This document shows, piece after piece, positions 55,437-64,000 of a stretch of 64,000 nt of DNA; position 1 is the stretch's first letter; each line of letters starts with the position of its first letter. The notes under the pieces were generated by a model, which had not been told where the DNA came from, did not search any database, and saw only the letters and a program-made list of their open reading frames with translations. The position numbers and the translations under genes are program-made. This DNA comes from Acidobacteriota bacterium. Its GTDB lineage: Bacteria; Acidobacteriota; UBA6911; RPQK01; JAJDTT01. Location: positions 1-64,000 of the forward strand of contig JAPPLF010000101.1 of the NCBI GenBank assembly GCA_028874215.1, in the 5' to 3' direction.

Positions 55437-55443
55437 AATCGCC

Positions 55444-56406
55444 ATGATGGAATATCGACCGCTGACGGATTCCACCGGGCATCTGGGCGACGCCGAGCGT
55501 CTTTCGGAAAACCTCGCCCAAGACGGCTACCTCCTGCTGCGGGGCCTGGTCGATCCGCAACGAGTGTCGCAGGTCAAGAAGGACGTCATGGGGGTCCTGC
55601 ACGAGACTCACATCATTGAAGAAACTGACACGGAAGATCCCATGTGGAGCGGGGGGCCCCACCCTTCCGAAGCGGAACACATGAGGTACTACGACAAGAT
55701 CGTGCGGCTCGACTCCTTCAACCGCCTGGCGGAGTCGCCGGAGATCGTCGCGGTCATGGAGAGCGTGGTGGGCGAAGCCGTCACGGTCTGGAAACAGCGG
55801 CTCATCCGGATCATGTTTCCGGATCCCGATGCGCCGGACGACGCCGGCGTGGGCACCCACCAGGACGGAGCCAGTAACCTCGGGTACCAGGCCGACCGGT
55901 TCTACACCTGCTGGTTGCCACTCATGGAAATCGACCCCAACATCGGGGGGCTGGCCATCGCTGTCGGTTCCCACAAGATGGGATTCCTGGAACACGCGGG
56001 CTCCAGTCCCAGCGATGCCAAGAAAGCGAGGTCCAAGGGATTCGGACTGGATTCGTCGGACTTCACCTGGGGCACCACCGACTACCATCCCGGAGACGCC
56101 ATCATCTTCGGCCATGTCACGGCCCATCGCGGACTGGTGAACCGGTCCGACCGGATTCGCCTCTCCTGCGACTTCCGCTACCAGTCCGTCAACGACACGG
56201 TCAGTTGGATCGCTCATACGCCGGGTCCCGACTGCCGGCGAGTCGCGCAGCAGATCGATGCCGTCGTCACCAGCCGGGCGCTTTACGTGACCACCCACGC
56301 GAACAAGGACACCCTGCAGGAAGTCCGCCGGCTTATGCTGGTGGAGAAGGCGACGACCCTGGAACGCGCCCAGGAACTCGTCGCCGAGGTTGGACAACGG
56401 AACTAG
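55444..56406 (+). CDS. Phytanoyl-CoA dioxygenase family protein
   Basis: Protein of 320 residues with two adjacent ATG codons (55444 and 55447). The Fe(II)/2-oxoglutarate facial triad appears as HQD in VGTHQDGAS (about 137-145) and the distal His in [14 protein letters not shown] (about 222-235). The 2-oxoglutarate-binding Arg is in [10 protein letters not shown]. PhyH enzymes hydroxylate unactivated carbons; the substrate here is open. It closes the sugar/aldolase operon; the following CRTAC1 gene starts 8 nt after its stop. Confidence 0.88.
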   Translation: MMEYRPLTDSTGHLGDAERLSENLAQDGYLLLRGLVDPQRVSQVKKDVMGVLHETHIIEETDTEDPMWSGGPHPSEAEHMRYYDKIVRLDSFNRLAESPEIVAVMESVVGEAVTVWKQRLIRIMFPDPDAPDDAGVGTHQDGASNLGYQADRFYTCWLPLMEIDPNIGGLAIAVGSHKMGFLEHAGSSPSDAKKARSKGFGLDSSDFTWGTTDYHPGDAIIFGHVTAHRGLVNRSDRIRLSCDFRYQSVNDTVSWIAHTPGPDCRRVAQQIDAVVTSRALYVTTHANKDTLQEVRRLMLVEKATTLERAQELVAEVGQRN

Positions 56407-56414
56407 ACCCCTTT

Positions 56415-58127
56415 ATGAATGATTCCGAGGCCGAGACCTGCGACCTCGGCGTCTTCTCCATACGCCCTCCCCGGCTGCCGCTCCTCTTCCTGGCGGCGTT
56501 CCTGACTAGTGGATTGTCGGCGAGCGGAACCGCCGCGCCAAGAACCGATCTCTTCACCAAAATCCCCTCCTCCAGCAGCGGCATCGTCTGGGTGCACGAG
56601 AACGCCATGTCGGAGATGCGCCATCTCCCGGAAACGCTGGGGCCCGGCTGCGCCTTTTTCGATTACGACAACGACGGGTGGGTGGACCTCTACCTGGTGA
56701 ACACCGGTCCCTCCGATTTCTTCAAGCCCGGGAAGAGTCCCGGCAACGCACTCTACCGGAACAACGGCGACGGGACCTTCAGCAACATGACCCAAAAGGC
56801 GGGAGTCGCCGCCGGCAGTTTCGGAATGGGGGCCGCCGCCGCCGATTACGACAACGACGGAGACGCCGATCTTTACGTCACCGCCTACGGCCGCGCCATT
56901 CTCTACGAGAACCAGGGGGATGGAACCTTCCGGGACGTCACCCAAAGCGCCGGACTGGCCGCTCCCGGTTGGACGACCAGCGCCGCGTGGTTCGACTTCG
57001 ATGGCGACGGATGGCTCGACCTGTTCGTCTGCAGCTTCGTCAAATACCAGGTCGACAACCCGGTGCGATGCGGAAACAACCAGTTGGGCAAGAACTACTA
57101 CTGCATCCCCACCTTCTTCGAACCGACGCCGAGCCTGCTTTTCCGAAACAAAGGCGACGGCACCTTCGCCGACATCGGAGCCGCGAGCGACATCGGCCGG
57201 TCACTGGGAAAGGCGCTGGGGGTCGTCGCCACCGACGTCAACAACGACCGCAGGATGGATCTCTTCGTCGCCAACGACACGGTCCAGAACTTCCTCTTCG
57301 TCAACCGGGGAGACGGCCGGTGGGACGAGGTCGGCTTCCTCGCCGAGGTGGGGTTCAGCGCCAACGGGAAGGCGCGCTCCGGGATGGGCGTCGATGCCGC
57401 CGACTACGACCAGGACGGCCGGCAGGACCTGTTCGTGGCCAACGTGGACCAGGAGATGTTCGCCCTCTACCGGAATCAGGGAAACGAGTTGTTCCGGGAC
57501 CTCTCCCATCCCAACCAGGTGGCTCAGTCCACCCGGTTCCTGAGCGGCTGGGGACTGAAATTTCTGGACTTCGACGTGGATGGGGACATGGACCTGTTCC
57601 TGGCCAACGGGCATCCCGACGACATGATCGCCTCCTATTCCCTGCAGGTCACCTACGCCATGCCGCTGCTGCTTTTCGAGAACGTGGACGGCAAGTTCAG
57701 GGACATCAGCGAGGGGGCGGGCGCCGTCTTCGCGGAGAAGTATCCGGCTCGCGGGATGACGGTGGGCGATTTCGACAATGATGGGAGAGTCGACGTTCTG
57801 GTGGCCAACAACGGGCAGGCGCCCGTGCTGCTACGGAACCGGTGGGGGGACGGCAACCACTGGATCGGCTTGACACTGGTGGGCAGGAACTGCAATCGGG
57901 ACGCCATCGGTGCGGTGATCCGGTGGTCCGCCGGGGGAGTGGTCCGGAGCCGTTTGAAGACGAGTGGCGGTAGCTATTTGGCGTCCCATGATCCGCGCGA
58001 GGTGTTGGGGTTGGGCCAGGCGAGCAAGCTGGACTGGGTCGAGATTCATTGGCCGGCTCCCAGCGACCGGGTCCAGAGGCTCAAGAATCTGCCGATCGAC
58101 GCGTATATGACGATCACGGAGGAATAG
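56415..58127 (+). CDS. CRTAC1/ASPIC-UnbV FG-GAP repeat protein
   Basis: Secreted protein of 570 residues from ATG 56415 with a signal-like stretch ([18 protein letters not shown]). Repeated FG-GAP/calcium-binding motifs recur ([32 protein letters not shown]), building a seven-bladed propeller. The C-terminus is ASPIC/UnbV-like ([20 protein letters not shown] and ILGLGQ-type ending). CRTAC1 proteins are numerous in acidobacteria and usually lie beside TPR proteins; the function is probably surface binding. It is convergent with a second CRTAC1 gene, with two palindromes between them. Confidence 0.9.
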   Translation: MNDSEAETCDLGVFSIRPPRLPLLFLAAFLTSGLSASGTAAPRTDLFTKIPSSSSGIVWVHENAMSEMRHLPETLGPGCAFFDYDNDGWVDLYLVNTGPSDFFKPGKSPGNALYRNNGDGTFSNMTQKAGVAAGSFGMGAAAADYDNDGDADLYVTAYGRAILYENQGDGTFRDVTQSAGLAAPGWTTSAAWFDFDGDGWLDLFVCSFVKYQVDNPVRCGNNQLGKNYYCIPTFFEPTPSLLFRNKGDGTFADIGAASDIGRSLGKALGVVATDVNNDRRMDLFVANDTVQNFLFVNRGDGRWDEVGFLAEVGFSANGKARSGMGVDAADYDQDGRQDLFVANVDQEMFALYRNQGNELFRDLSHPNQVAQSTRFLSGWGLKFLDFDVDGDMDLFLANGHPDDMIASYSLQVTYAMPLLLFENVDGKFRDISEGAGAVFAEKYPARGMTVGDFDNDGRVDVLVANNGQAPVLLRNRWGDGNHWIGLTLVGRNCNRDAIGAVIRWSAGGVVRSRLKTSGGSYLASHDPREVLGLGQASKLDWVEIHWPAPSDRVQRLKNLPIDAYMTITEE

Positions 58128-58138
58128 TGGGAGCGGAG

Positions 58139-58158
58139 CGGCGGTTTCCTAACCGCCG
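58139..58158 (-). repeat. Palindromic repeat, family member 14
   Basis: Stem CGGCGGTT/AACCGCCG with plus-strand loop TCCT (AGGA on minus). It starts 12 nt after the upstream CRTAC1 stop, between convergent genes. Confidence 0.85.
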
Positions 58159-58179
58159 ATTCATGGAATGAGGGGAAAC

Positions 58180-58198
58180 GGACGATTGGAAATCGCCC
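58180..58198 (+). repeat. Palindromic repeat, family member 15
   Basis: GGACGATT pairs with AATCGCCC round GGA with a single A-C mismatch, followed by CTCC. It ends 14 nt before the minus-strand CRTAC1 stop. Confidence 0.75.
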
Positions 58199-58211
58199 CT
58201 CCTCATTCTCC

Positions 58212-59951
58212 TCACTCGCAGATTTGCCCGCTTCCCCTCTGGAGCGTGACGTATCGATCGGCTTCTAGTCCGCTCCAACCTTCACACAGACCGTCGGGCC
58301 AATGGACCTCCACCCGGTCCACGTCCTTCGATGAACCCAACCCGAAGAGGATTCGGCTGTCGTTGGCGCTGAGATAGCTCCCGTCGGCGTGGCAGCGGCG
58401 CCACAGAGGCTTGCGGCCCTTCCGGAACAACGCGACCCGGGCTTGGTAGACGGTCAACGGAGTACCCCGCTCTCCAACCAGCCGGACGCCCAGCCAATGA
58501 TTGCGGGAGCCGATCTGGTTGAGCAGCAGGCGGGCCGGCCCGTTGTTGTTGGAAACGGCGATGTCCATGTCCCCGTCGTTGTCGATGTCGCCGAAGGCGG
58601 CGCCCCGGCTGACTTCCACGAGATCCAGCGCCGAACCCGCAACGTCGGATCCAACCTCCCGAGACCGGCCGGTACCGTCGCCCCGGAAGAGCTGGTTCTC
58701 CTGCGCGTACGGGTAGGGTGAATCGGCCGGCTGACGATCGTCCATGACCACGGCTCCATTGGCCACGAAGAGGTCCAGCCACCCGTCGTTGTCGTAGTCG
58801 AACCAGAGCGTGCCGAATCCGGAATAGGGGACACTTGGATTGGCCAGCCCGAAGCGGGAAGTGACGTCCGCGAATCCCGTTCGCCGTCCATTCAGATAGA
58901 GGGTGTTGGTCTCCTTCTTGTTGTGGGTCACGAAGAGGTCGTCGTCCCCGTCGCCGTCGAAATCGGCGGCCGTGACGCCCATGCCCGCCTCGGCCATGCC
59001 GTCGATGTTGTACGCGGTTCCGGACACCAGGCCCTGGTCCAGGAAGGTCCCGTCCCCCTGGTTGATCCACAACTGATTGGGGGTCCCGTCGTTGGCGACG
59101 TAGACGTCCACGCGGCGATCGAGATCCAGATCGACGGCCACGACCCCGAGACCGGCTCCGAAGGCCCGGCCCAGACCGGCCTCCTCCGACCGGTCGGTGT
59201 ATCTTCCGTCGCCTTCGTTGCGAAAGAGTCGGTCGGGCAACGGCTGGTAGACATCGGGTGCGCAGTAGTCCCGGCGCTCCCCGCCGCATCTGCGGTTCCC
59301 CTGGATGGTGAAGGAGACATAGTTGGCGACGTAAAGGTCCAGGTCGCCGTCGGAATCGTAATCGAGAAAGGTGCTGCTGGCGCTGTACCGGGGATCGTCC
59401 ACTCCGGCGTCGCGGGTCACGTCGATGAAGGTCCCGTCGCCTTCGTTGCGGTACAGAACATTGGAGCCGAAGTTGGTCAGGTAAAGGTCCAGGTCGCCGT
59501 CGTTGTCGTAGTCTCCGACGGCCATGCCCATGCCGTAGCCCGGATGGCCAACCCCGGCCTCACGGGTGACGTCGATGAACCGGAGCTTCCCAGTCGGAAT
59601 CAGTTCATTGCGGAACAGCCGGTTCCGGGGCGGCCCCTCTCCATAAAAGGGGAACGACGATTGGGACACCTCCTTCGAACGGTCCAGCATCGCTCCCTGG
59701 ACGAAATAGAGGTCCAGGTCCCCGTCGCCGTCATAGTCGAACATCCCCACTCCCGATCCCATGATCTCGGGTAAGAAATATTCGCCAGTCGCTCCAATGA
59801 AATGGTGAAAGTCCAGACCTGTCTCCCGCGCGGCTTCCCGAAAGACAGGTGGACCGGAAGCGGAAACGACCCGGGAGAGAAAACAGAAACCCAAGAGCCC
59901 AACGGTCACGGAAAATCGTACGGGAGCGGAAAGCGGCTTCCTAATTCCCAT
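58212..59951 (-). CDS. CRTAC1/ASPIC-UnbV FG-GAP repeat protein
   Basis: Secreted protein of 579 residues with a signal peptide (FSVTVGLLGFCFLSRVVSASG). FG-GAP/calcium motifs recur (MFDYDGDGDLDLYFV, VGDYDNDGDLDLYLT, DYDSDGDLDLYVANY) and the C-terminus is ASPIC/UnbV-like (NHWLGVRLVGERG, VEVHWPDGLCEGWSGLE). It overlaps the upstream TPR gene by 11 nt, so the pair is translationally coupled. It is a paralogue-like neighbour of the gene at 56415, arranged tail to tail. Confidence 0.9.
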   Translation of the reverse strand: MGIRKPLSAPVRFSVTVGLLGFCFLSRVVSASGPPVFREAARETGLDFHHFIGATGEYFLPEIMGSGVGMFDYDGDGDLDLYFVQGAMLDRSKEVSQSSFPFYGEGPPRNRLFRNELIPTGKLRFIDVTREAGVGHPGYGMGMAVGDYDNDGDLDLYLTNFGSNVLYRNEGDGTFIDVTRDAGVDDPRYSASSTFLDYDSDGDLDLYVANYVSFTIQGNRRCGGERRDYCAPDVYQPLPDRLFRNEGDGRYTDRSEEAGLGRAFGAGLGVVAVDLDLDRRVDVYVANDGTPNQLWINQGDGTFLDQGLVSGTAYNIDGMAEAGMGVTAADFDGDGDDDLFVTHNKKETNTLYLNGRRTGFADVTSRFGLANPSVPYSGFGTLWFDYDNDGWLDLFVANGAVVMDDRQPADSPYPYAQENQLFRGDGTGRSREVGSDVAGSALDLVEVSRGAAFGDIDNDGDMDIAVSNNNGPARLLLNQIGSRNHWLGVRLVGERGTPLTVYQARVALFRKGRKPLWRRCHADGSYLSANDSRILFGLGSSKDVDRVEVHWPDGLCEGWSGLEADRYVTLQRGSGQICE

Positions 59952-61389
59952 GGGAACTGGCCGCTCGTTCGAGCTCGTTCAGCAGACTCTCGATGTTGCG
60001 GGCGATTCCGGCCTGGTCCGGAGCGACAGCCTTCCGCTTCGCCAGAAGAGCATAGTGCTCCGCTTTCTCCAACTCGCCCAGTTGGGCATAGGCCAGCGCC
60101 AGGGTGTAGACGTGCAAGGGGTCGCCGTCGTTTTCTCCGTCGAGCGCCTTGTGAAGATGCCGGACGGCTTCTTCATACCGTCCCTGGGTCAGCAGCAGAC
60201 GCCCCAGGTTGAAATGCGGGAGCGGGAAATTGGGTTGGTGCCGGATGGCGAGACGCATGTGCTTCTCCGCCTCGGTGCTTCTGCCCAACTGGGCCAACAG
60301 GTGCCCCAAATTGCTGTGGCTGTCGGCGTGAAACGGGTTGATCTCCACGGCCTTTCGAAGTGCGGCAATGGCCTCGCCGGTGCGCCCCCGCCACCCCAGG
60401 TAGGTGCCGAAATTGTAGTGCGTCTTGTACAGGCCGGGATCGCCGGCGACAGCCGAACGATAGTGTTCCTCCACCTTGGCGGGGTTTCGGAGAGCGATGT
60501 ACAGAGAGACCAGGTTGGCGTGTGCGATGGAGTGGCCGGGCTCCAGCTTCAGCACTTTCTCGAAGGCGGCCGCCGCCTCCTTGTAATTCCGTTCCTCTCT
60601 GAAAACAAAGCCTTCCCGAAGAAAGTGTCCGGCACGGGATTCCAGGGCCTGGACGGCATCGAGCAGGGGATCCTCCACCGGCGGCTGTTTCGCCGAATGG
60701 CGCTGGAAATGGGAGAGATGCTCCTGCATTTTTTCCAGATTGCCCAGGCTCCGGTGCGCCAGCCCCAAGGCGTAATGGGCGGCGCCGTACCTGGGGAACC
60801 GGTCGACGGCCTTTTGGTAGTTCTCGACGGCTTCAGAAACCTCTCCCGCTTCCCAGGAGATCCGGCCCAGACCGGCCCAGGCCGAAGCGGACTCGGGGCG
60901 GTCCGTGACGATCCGGAGGTAGAGTTCCCGGCTTTCCTCCAACTCTCCCAGTTTCCGCAGCGCCTCGGCCAGCGCCAATCGTGCAGGCAGATAGTCCGGT
61001 TTGAGCTGGACCGCCAGTCGCAACGATGACGATGCTTCGGCCGGTTTTCCCAAGCGTCCCTGAATGATCCCGAGACAGTAGGCCCACGAAAACGAGCCGG
61101 GGTCCAGAATCCGGGCCCGCAGGTAGAAAGGTTCCGCGAATTCGTAACGTTGATGAGCATGCAGCAGCATGCCCATCCTGCCGTTGGCTTCCGCATCCCT
61201 GGGATGCAGACGGACCCGCTCGCCGGCGTCCCGGATCTGCTTCCGGCTCGTCGCGTCGAACTCGTCGAGCCGAGGAGCCAGATCGGGAACGGGAGGCAGC
61301 GGCTCGGTCTGCGCCGGACGGAACGGCGCAATCGAGGTCACAAGCAGGAGAACACCAAGAACCATACGAACCGGAGACTGTCGCTCCAC
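59941..61389 (-). CDS. Secreted TPR protein
   Basis: Protein of 482 residues from GTG 61389 or ATG 61365, with a hydrophobic start (MVLGVLLLVTSIAPF). Regular TPR units fill about 50-470 (AHYALGLAHRSLGNLEKM, THYNFGTYLGWRGRTGEAI). The last unit runs into the 11-nt overlap with the CRTAC1 gene. TPR-CRTAC1 pairing is recurrent in acidobacterial genomes, and the overlap here supports a functional pair. A lipid or protein partner is not evident. Confidence 0.8.
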   Translation of the reverse strand: MERQSPVRMVLGVLLLVTSIAPFRPAQTEPLPPVPDLAPRLDEFDATSRKQIRDAGERVRLHPRDAEANGRMGMLLHAHQRYEFAEPFYLRARILDPGSFSWAYCLGIIQGRLGKPAEASSSLRLAVQLKPDYLPARLALAEALRKLGELEESRELYLRIVTDRPESASAWAGLGRISWEAGEVSEAVENYQKAVDRFPRYGAAHYALGLAHRSLGNLEKMQEHLSHFQRHSAKQPPVEDPLLDAVQALESRAGHFLREGFVFREERNYKEAAAAFEKVLKLEPGHSIAHANLVSLYIALRNPAKVEEHYRSAVAGDPGLYKTHYNFGTYLGWRGRTGEAIAALRKAVEINPFHADSHSNLGHLLAQLGRSTEAEKHMRLAIRHQPNFPLPHFNLGRLLLTQGRYEEAVRHLHKALDGENDGDPLHVYTLALAYAQLGELEKAEHYALLAKRKAVAPDQAGIARNIESLLNELERAASSHGN

Positions 61390-61439
61390 TATCTCCTGTG
61401 CCGCAGACTGCTGGCCAAAGACGACCGCTCAGCGAGCCT

Positions 61440-62183
61440 TCAAGTGACCAATGGCCGGAATTCCGGGCCGTTCATGGGTTCGTGCTTGTCCCAACTGCCG
61501 CACATCTCGATCAATACCCGCTGCTTCGACGGCGCAGGCTGGGGATTCACCCGAACCACCCGTGCAGAGTATTCGGGAGTTTCGGCCATAGCCGCGACCA
61601 GATCCGCCACAAGGTAACGAGGCGCCCACCCGACCATATGGTAATCCGTCGTCTGAATCTGCACGGCCGTTGTGGACACCGGATTAGTCAGTTCCAATGT
61701 GACGTACAATTCTTCGCCGTCGGCCAACTGATCGATCCGCACTTGCGCCGATGGGTTGACGTGCCGCCATCCGTGCAAAAAGAAGCGGCAGGTGAAGCTG
61801 CCGTCGGAGCGCTTCACGAGTTTCGGGAAGACCTCGTAGGTGTCCGTCACGCGGCTGCCGCCATTCGCTGACAGAATCTCGACAGGGTCCGCCTTGGGAG
61901 AAAGATCAAGACTGCGCAAGTAGTCGGTGAAGTCCGGCCTCCTTCGATTCATCACCCGGTTCTGGAACACGGGAAAAAGCTCCGGAGATCGATAATCCGC
62001 CTTCAACTCGGGGAATTCGATCAACAACGGAAATCCCGACGTCTCTTTCGCCTGTTCGGCACCGCCAATGTAACGGAAGCGATACCGCGGGCGTTCGACG
62101 TCGGCGTCCAGACGACCGATGGGAAACCACCGCCGACTATGCGCCTTGTCCTGCCAAGCCAGATACAAGGTCCTTTCATTCAT
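61440..62183 (-). CDS. HIRAN-domain protein
   Basis: Cytoplasmic protein of 247 residues. The C-terminal half matches a HIRAN-type pattern (GEELYVTLELTNPVSTTAVQ followed by HMVGWAPRYLVADL, about 157-200). Upstream, YRSPELFPVFQNRVM and EILSANGGSRVTDTYEVFPK are segments shared by a family of bacterial HIRAN proteins whose role is unknown; HIRAN domains recognise DNA ends or damage. It overlaps an upstream reading frame as ATGA, which looks like the broken end of a partner gene. No such partner is intact here. Confidence 0.6.
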   Translation of the reverse strand: MNERTLYLAWQDKAHSRRWFPIGRLDADVERPRYRFRYIGGAEQAKETSGFPLLIEFPELKADYRSPELFPVFQNRVMNRRRPDFTDYLRSLDLSPKADPVEILSANGGSRVTDTYEVFPKLVKRSDGSFTCRFFLHGWRHVNPSAQVRIDQLADGEELYVTLELTNPVSTTAVQIQTTDYHMVGWAPRYLVADLVAAMAETPEYSARVVRVNPQPAPSKQRVLIEMCGSWDKHEPMNGPEFRPLVT

Positions 62184-62387
62184 CTGAAAATCTCCGACAA
62201 TTGTTCGACATTGTAGCGCATCAACTCAATCGCGAATTCTCGGGCTGTCGGCGACATCCAACCAGATCTTTCTCTTGCTCCCCATCTCTTCACCTTCACG
62301 ATTCCACTCCGGCAGTACTTCAATGACGGGGTAAGGATCGACTATCCTGGAAACATGGTCCTCGACCACGGCATCCTCCGAGTCCAA
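62180..62387 (-). pseudogene. Frameshifted small gene coupled to the HIRAN gene
   Basis: Two overlapping frames lie directly before the HIRAN start. The first (62226-62387, TTG start, 53 codons) contains WNREGEEMGSKRKIWL. The second (62180-62257, ATG) reads MSPTAREFAIELMRYN and VEQLSEIFR, and its TGA overlaps the HIRAN ATG as ATGA. Joining them by a one-base shift at about 62257 gives a continuous protein-like sequence ending at the coupled stop. A frameshift, sequencing error or programmed shift are all possible. I do not recognise the family. Confidence 0.4.
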
Positions 62388-62410
62388 TCGGTCCTTGACC
62401 GCCGGGGGCG

Positions 62411-63325
62411 TCAGGGCTGCGCCTGACCACCAACGGACTGCGGACCCTCCCGCTGACTCCGGTAGATCCGGTCCAGCCGCAGGAATTCGCCCCGTGCCCG
62501 TTCCGCTTCCGCTTTGCGGCCGGCCCTCGCGTAGGCCCGGGCCAGAGCGAAGTGCATCTCGGGGTCCTCGGGTTTCAGTTGGACTCCGACTTCCAATTCC
62601 TGGACGGCTCGTTCGACCTGTCCCGTCTCCAGAAGAACCCGGCCCAGGACCTTTCTGGATGTGAAGAAGTTCGGCATCAGCCCGTGGGCCCTTTCCGCCA
62701 GAGGCAGAGCCTCCTGGTACATGCCCTGACGCAGGTATTCCATGGCGATCTGGAGGAGACTCGGCACATGATCGGGATCCTTCTTCAACTCCTGCTGGAA
62801 CTGCTGGACCGCCACCTCCGGCTTACTTCCCATGAGGAATGCCCCATAGGCATAGTGCACGTTGGATTCGCCGGGGTAGCGGGATACGAGCTCCTGATAG
62901 GCCCGATCGGCGCTTTCTGCTCGCCGGGCCGCCGTCTCGTAGGCAGCCCGCCCCGCCAGCATGACGAGTTCGCGTTTGGCCGGCGGATACTCGGAAGGCA
63001 GATACCGCATCCTCAGGATGGACAGCCCCAGGGCCTCGACCACCTTCGGACTGGTGTTGTTCTGATAGACGAACTGCTGCAACGCCTCGTAGGCCGATTC
63101 GAATTGCTCCATCCGGGTCATCAGGATGGCGCTGTGGAAGCGCACGACTGCCGCGATCTTGTTGATATCGGTGCCGACGATGCGCCCGATGGCGGTGAGA
63201 TCGTCGGGCTCCTCGGCAGCCGTCTGTCCGAACGATCTCGAACCGGCTACGGCCAACAACAACACCAGAAGGGCCGCGGCACCGGGTCTCCTACAACTTG
63301 GAGCTCCTGTCACTGTCCGGTTCAT
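62411..63325 (-). CDS. Secreted TPR protein
   Basis: Protein of 304 residues with a signal peptide (AAALLVLLLAVAGSRSFG). TPR-like helical pairs extend from about 55 to 290 (YAYGAFLMGSKPEVAVQQF, MHFALARAYARAGRKAEAE). No other domain is recognised. It diverges from the BNR lipoprotein at 63493 and follows the HIRAN unit's promoter side; a partner protein is not evident. Confidence 0.75.
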   Translation of the reverse strand: MNRTVTGAPSCRRPGAAALLVLLLAVAGSRSFGQTAAEEPDDLTAIGRIVGTDINKIAAVVRFHSAILMTRMEQFESAYEALQQFVYQNNTSPKVVEALGLSILRMRYLPSEYPPAKRELVMLAGRAAYETAARRAESADRAYQELVSRYPGESNVHYAYGAFLMGSKPEVAVQQFQQELKKDPDHVPSLLQIAMEYLRQGMYQEALPLAERAHGLMPNFFTSRKVLGRVLLETGQVERAVQELEVGVQLKPEDPEMHFALARAYARAGRKAEAERARGEFLRLDRIYRSQREGPQSVGGQAQP

Positions 63326-63492
63326 CAGAAGAAGATCGAAATAGAAGGGAAGACACGGTTCGCGCTCAAGTTAGCAAGCATCCCCATGCAGGACAAGTCG
63401 GGCTGCGAAGCCGGATTTCGAGTCAGGTTGTGCCGGGACCGGCGAGCCCATACACTGAACCCCAACGTTCACTTCCTTTCCCCGGAGGAAAC

Positions 63493-64000
63493 ATGGCTTC
63501 ACTGATTCGCCGCATCCCCACCATTATCCTGCTTCTGACTGTCGCCGCCTGCGCGCCGACGGAAACCGCTCAGGACGACCAGGCTCTCGATCCCCAGCGG
63601 TTGGTCCTCAAGGTCGACAAGGAGGTCAGCATCATCAAGCCCGGCCATGAGACCGGCCTGGCCCATGAAATGGTGGGCATGGTCCGCCATCCCGATGGGA
63701 CCATCTACGTGAACACCATGACCCAGGGAACGGGTGAGGCCCTGGGATATTTCAAGAGCACCGATCAGGGCGAGACCTGGGAGCCAGTGCGGCTGAACAT
63801 CTCTGACGCTCCGCCCGGCCAACGTCTGATCGGTTCGGGAGTCACTCGTGACGGACGCCTCTGGCTCCTGCATCAGAGCACCCCGAAAGAGCTATTCGTC
63901 TCCTGGTCCGCCGACGTCGAGACCTGGAACACGACGCCCATCGACTTCCGGCCGCTGGGTTCCCGGGGCATGGAGCATCCGTACGTCTACTGCTACAACG
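63493..64000 (+). CDS. Sialidase/BNR-like lipoprotein, truncated by window end
   Basis: The gene starts with ATG 63493 (GGAGG 7 nt upstream) and runs open to the end of the window, 169 residues visible. A short lipoprotein signal ends LLLTVAACAP. One Asp-box-like motif (STDQGETWEP) is visible near 97-106, and a second degenerate unit (SWSADVETWNTTP) follows. It probably belongs to the same broad sialidase-fold group as the gene at 14750. Only a partial product can be judged. Confidence 0.7.
   Translation, partial: MASLIRRIPTIILLLTVAACAPTETAQDDQALDPQRLVLKVDKEVSIIKPGHETGLAHEMVGMVRHPDGTIYVNTMTQGTGEALGYFKSTDQGETWEPVRLNISDAPPGQRLIGSGVTRDGRLWLLHQSTPKELFVSWSADVETWNTTPIDFRPLGSRGMEHPYVYCYN

Noticed and set aside
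9210-58198. Palindrome family as a CRISPR array
   Set aside because: Copies are dispersed, with no regular spacers and no cas genes; stems vary with compensation, unlike CRISPR repeats.

Overview
The window looks like a chromosomal segment of a GC-rich, Gram-negative bacterium, most likely an acidobacterium. I infer this from the gene families, not from a marker gene. The pointers are a 1156-residue OAR-type TonB receptor with an N-terminal carboxypeptidase-regulatory-like domain, a GWxTD-domain protein, CRTAC1/ASPIC proteins beside TPR proteins, DUF1549/DUF1553 plus DUF1501 pairs, and many Tat-exported Gfo/Idh/MocA oxidoreductases and sulfatases. No rRNA, CRISPR array or complete IS is visible. 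One tRNA gene, tRNA-Leu(CAA), is present.

Layout. 1-685: no supported gene, but a pair of 17-bp direct repeats that resembles an insertion-sequence end. 686-16039: a tightly packed plus-strand operon of nine genes built round a MoxR AAA+ ATPase. It also encodes DUF58, BatA-like and other vWA proteins, DUF4159, DUF4175, a legumain/caspase-like protein without its cysteine, a TPR protein fused to a HExxH peptidase, and a Tat-exported sialidase-like protein. 16071-17324: cinA. 17470-17558: tRNA-Leu. 17804-23555: TonB receptor, a small PA2779-like membrane protein and a GWxTD protein. 23586-26009: a probably acquired patch with an AAA-ATPase/PD-(D/E)XK protein and the fossil C-terminus of an ImmA/IrrE-like gene. 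26030-30270: a four-gene minus-strand operon (TPR, metallo-beta-lactamase-fold hydrolase, C39-like peptidase, TPR plus outer-membrane barrel).

30412-42352: two export modules of haem-motif DUF1549/DUF1553 proteins with DUF1501 partners, plus an amidohydrolase and a PPC-type protein. 42436-44724: a seven-haem cytochrome with TPRs. 44808-56406: a catabolic region with a DUF6807 protein, nitrilase, two sulfatases, three Gfo/Idh/MocA oxidoreductases, a xylose-isomerase-like sugar isomerase/epimerase, an HpcH/HpaI aldolase and a phytanoyl-CoA-dioxygenase-like enzyme. 56415-61389: two convergent CRTAC1 proteins and a TPR protein. 61440-62387: a HIRAN-domain gene with a coupled, apparently frameshifted upstream gene. 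62411-63325: a TPR lipoprotein or secreted protein. 63493-end: a truncated BNR/sialidase-like lipoprotein.

A family of short palindromes runs through the window, usually directly after stop codons. The stems differ between copies but pair internally, while the GGA/AGGA loop and a CTCC flank recur. This family and the unusual composition of the MoxR operon are the observations most worth following up.
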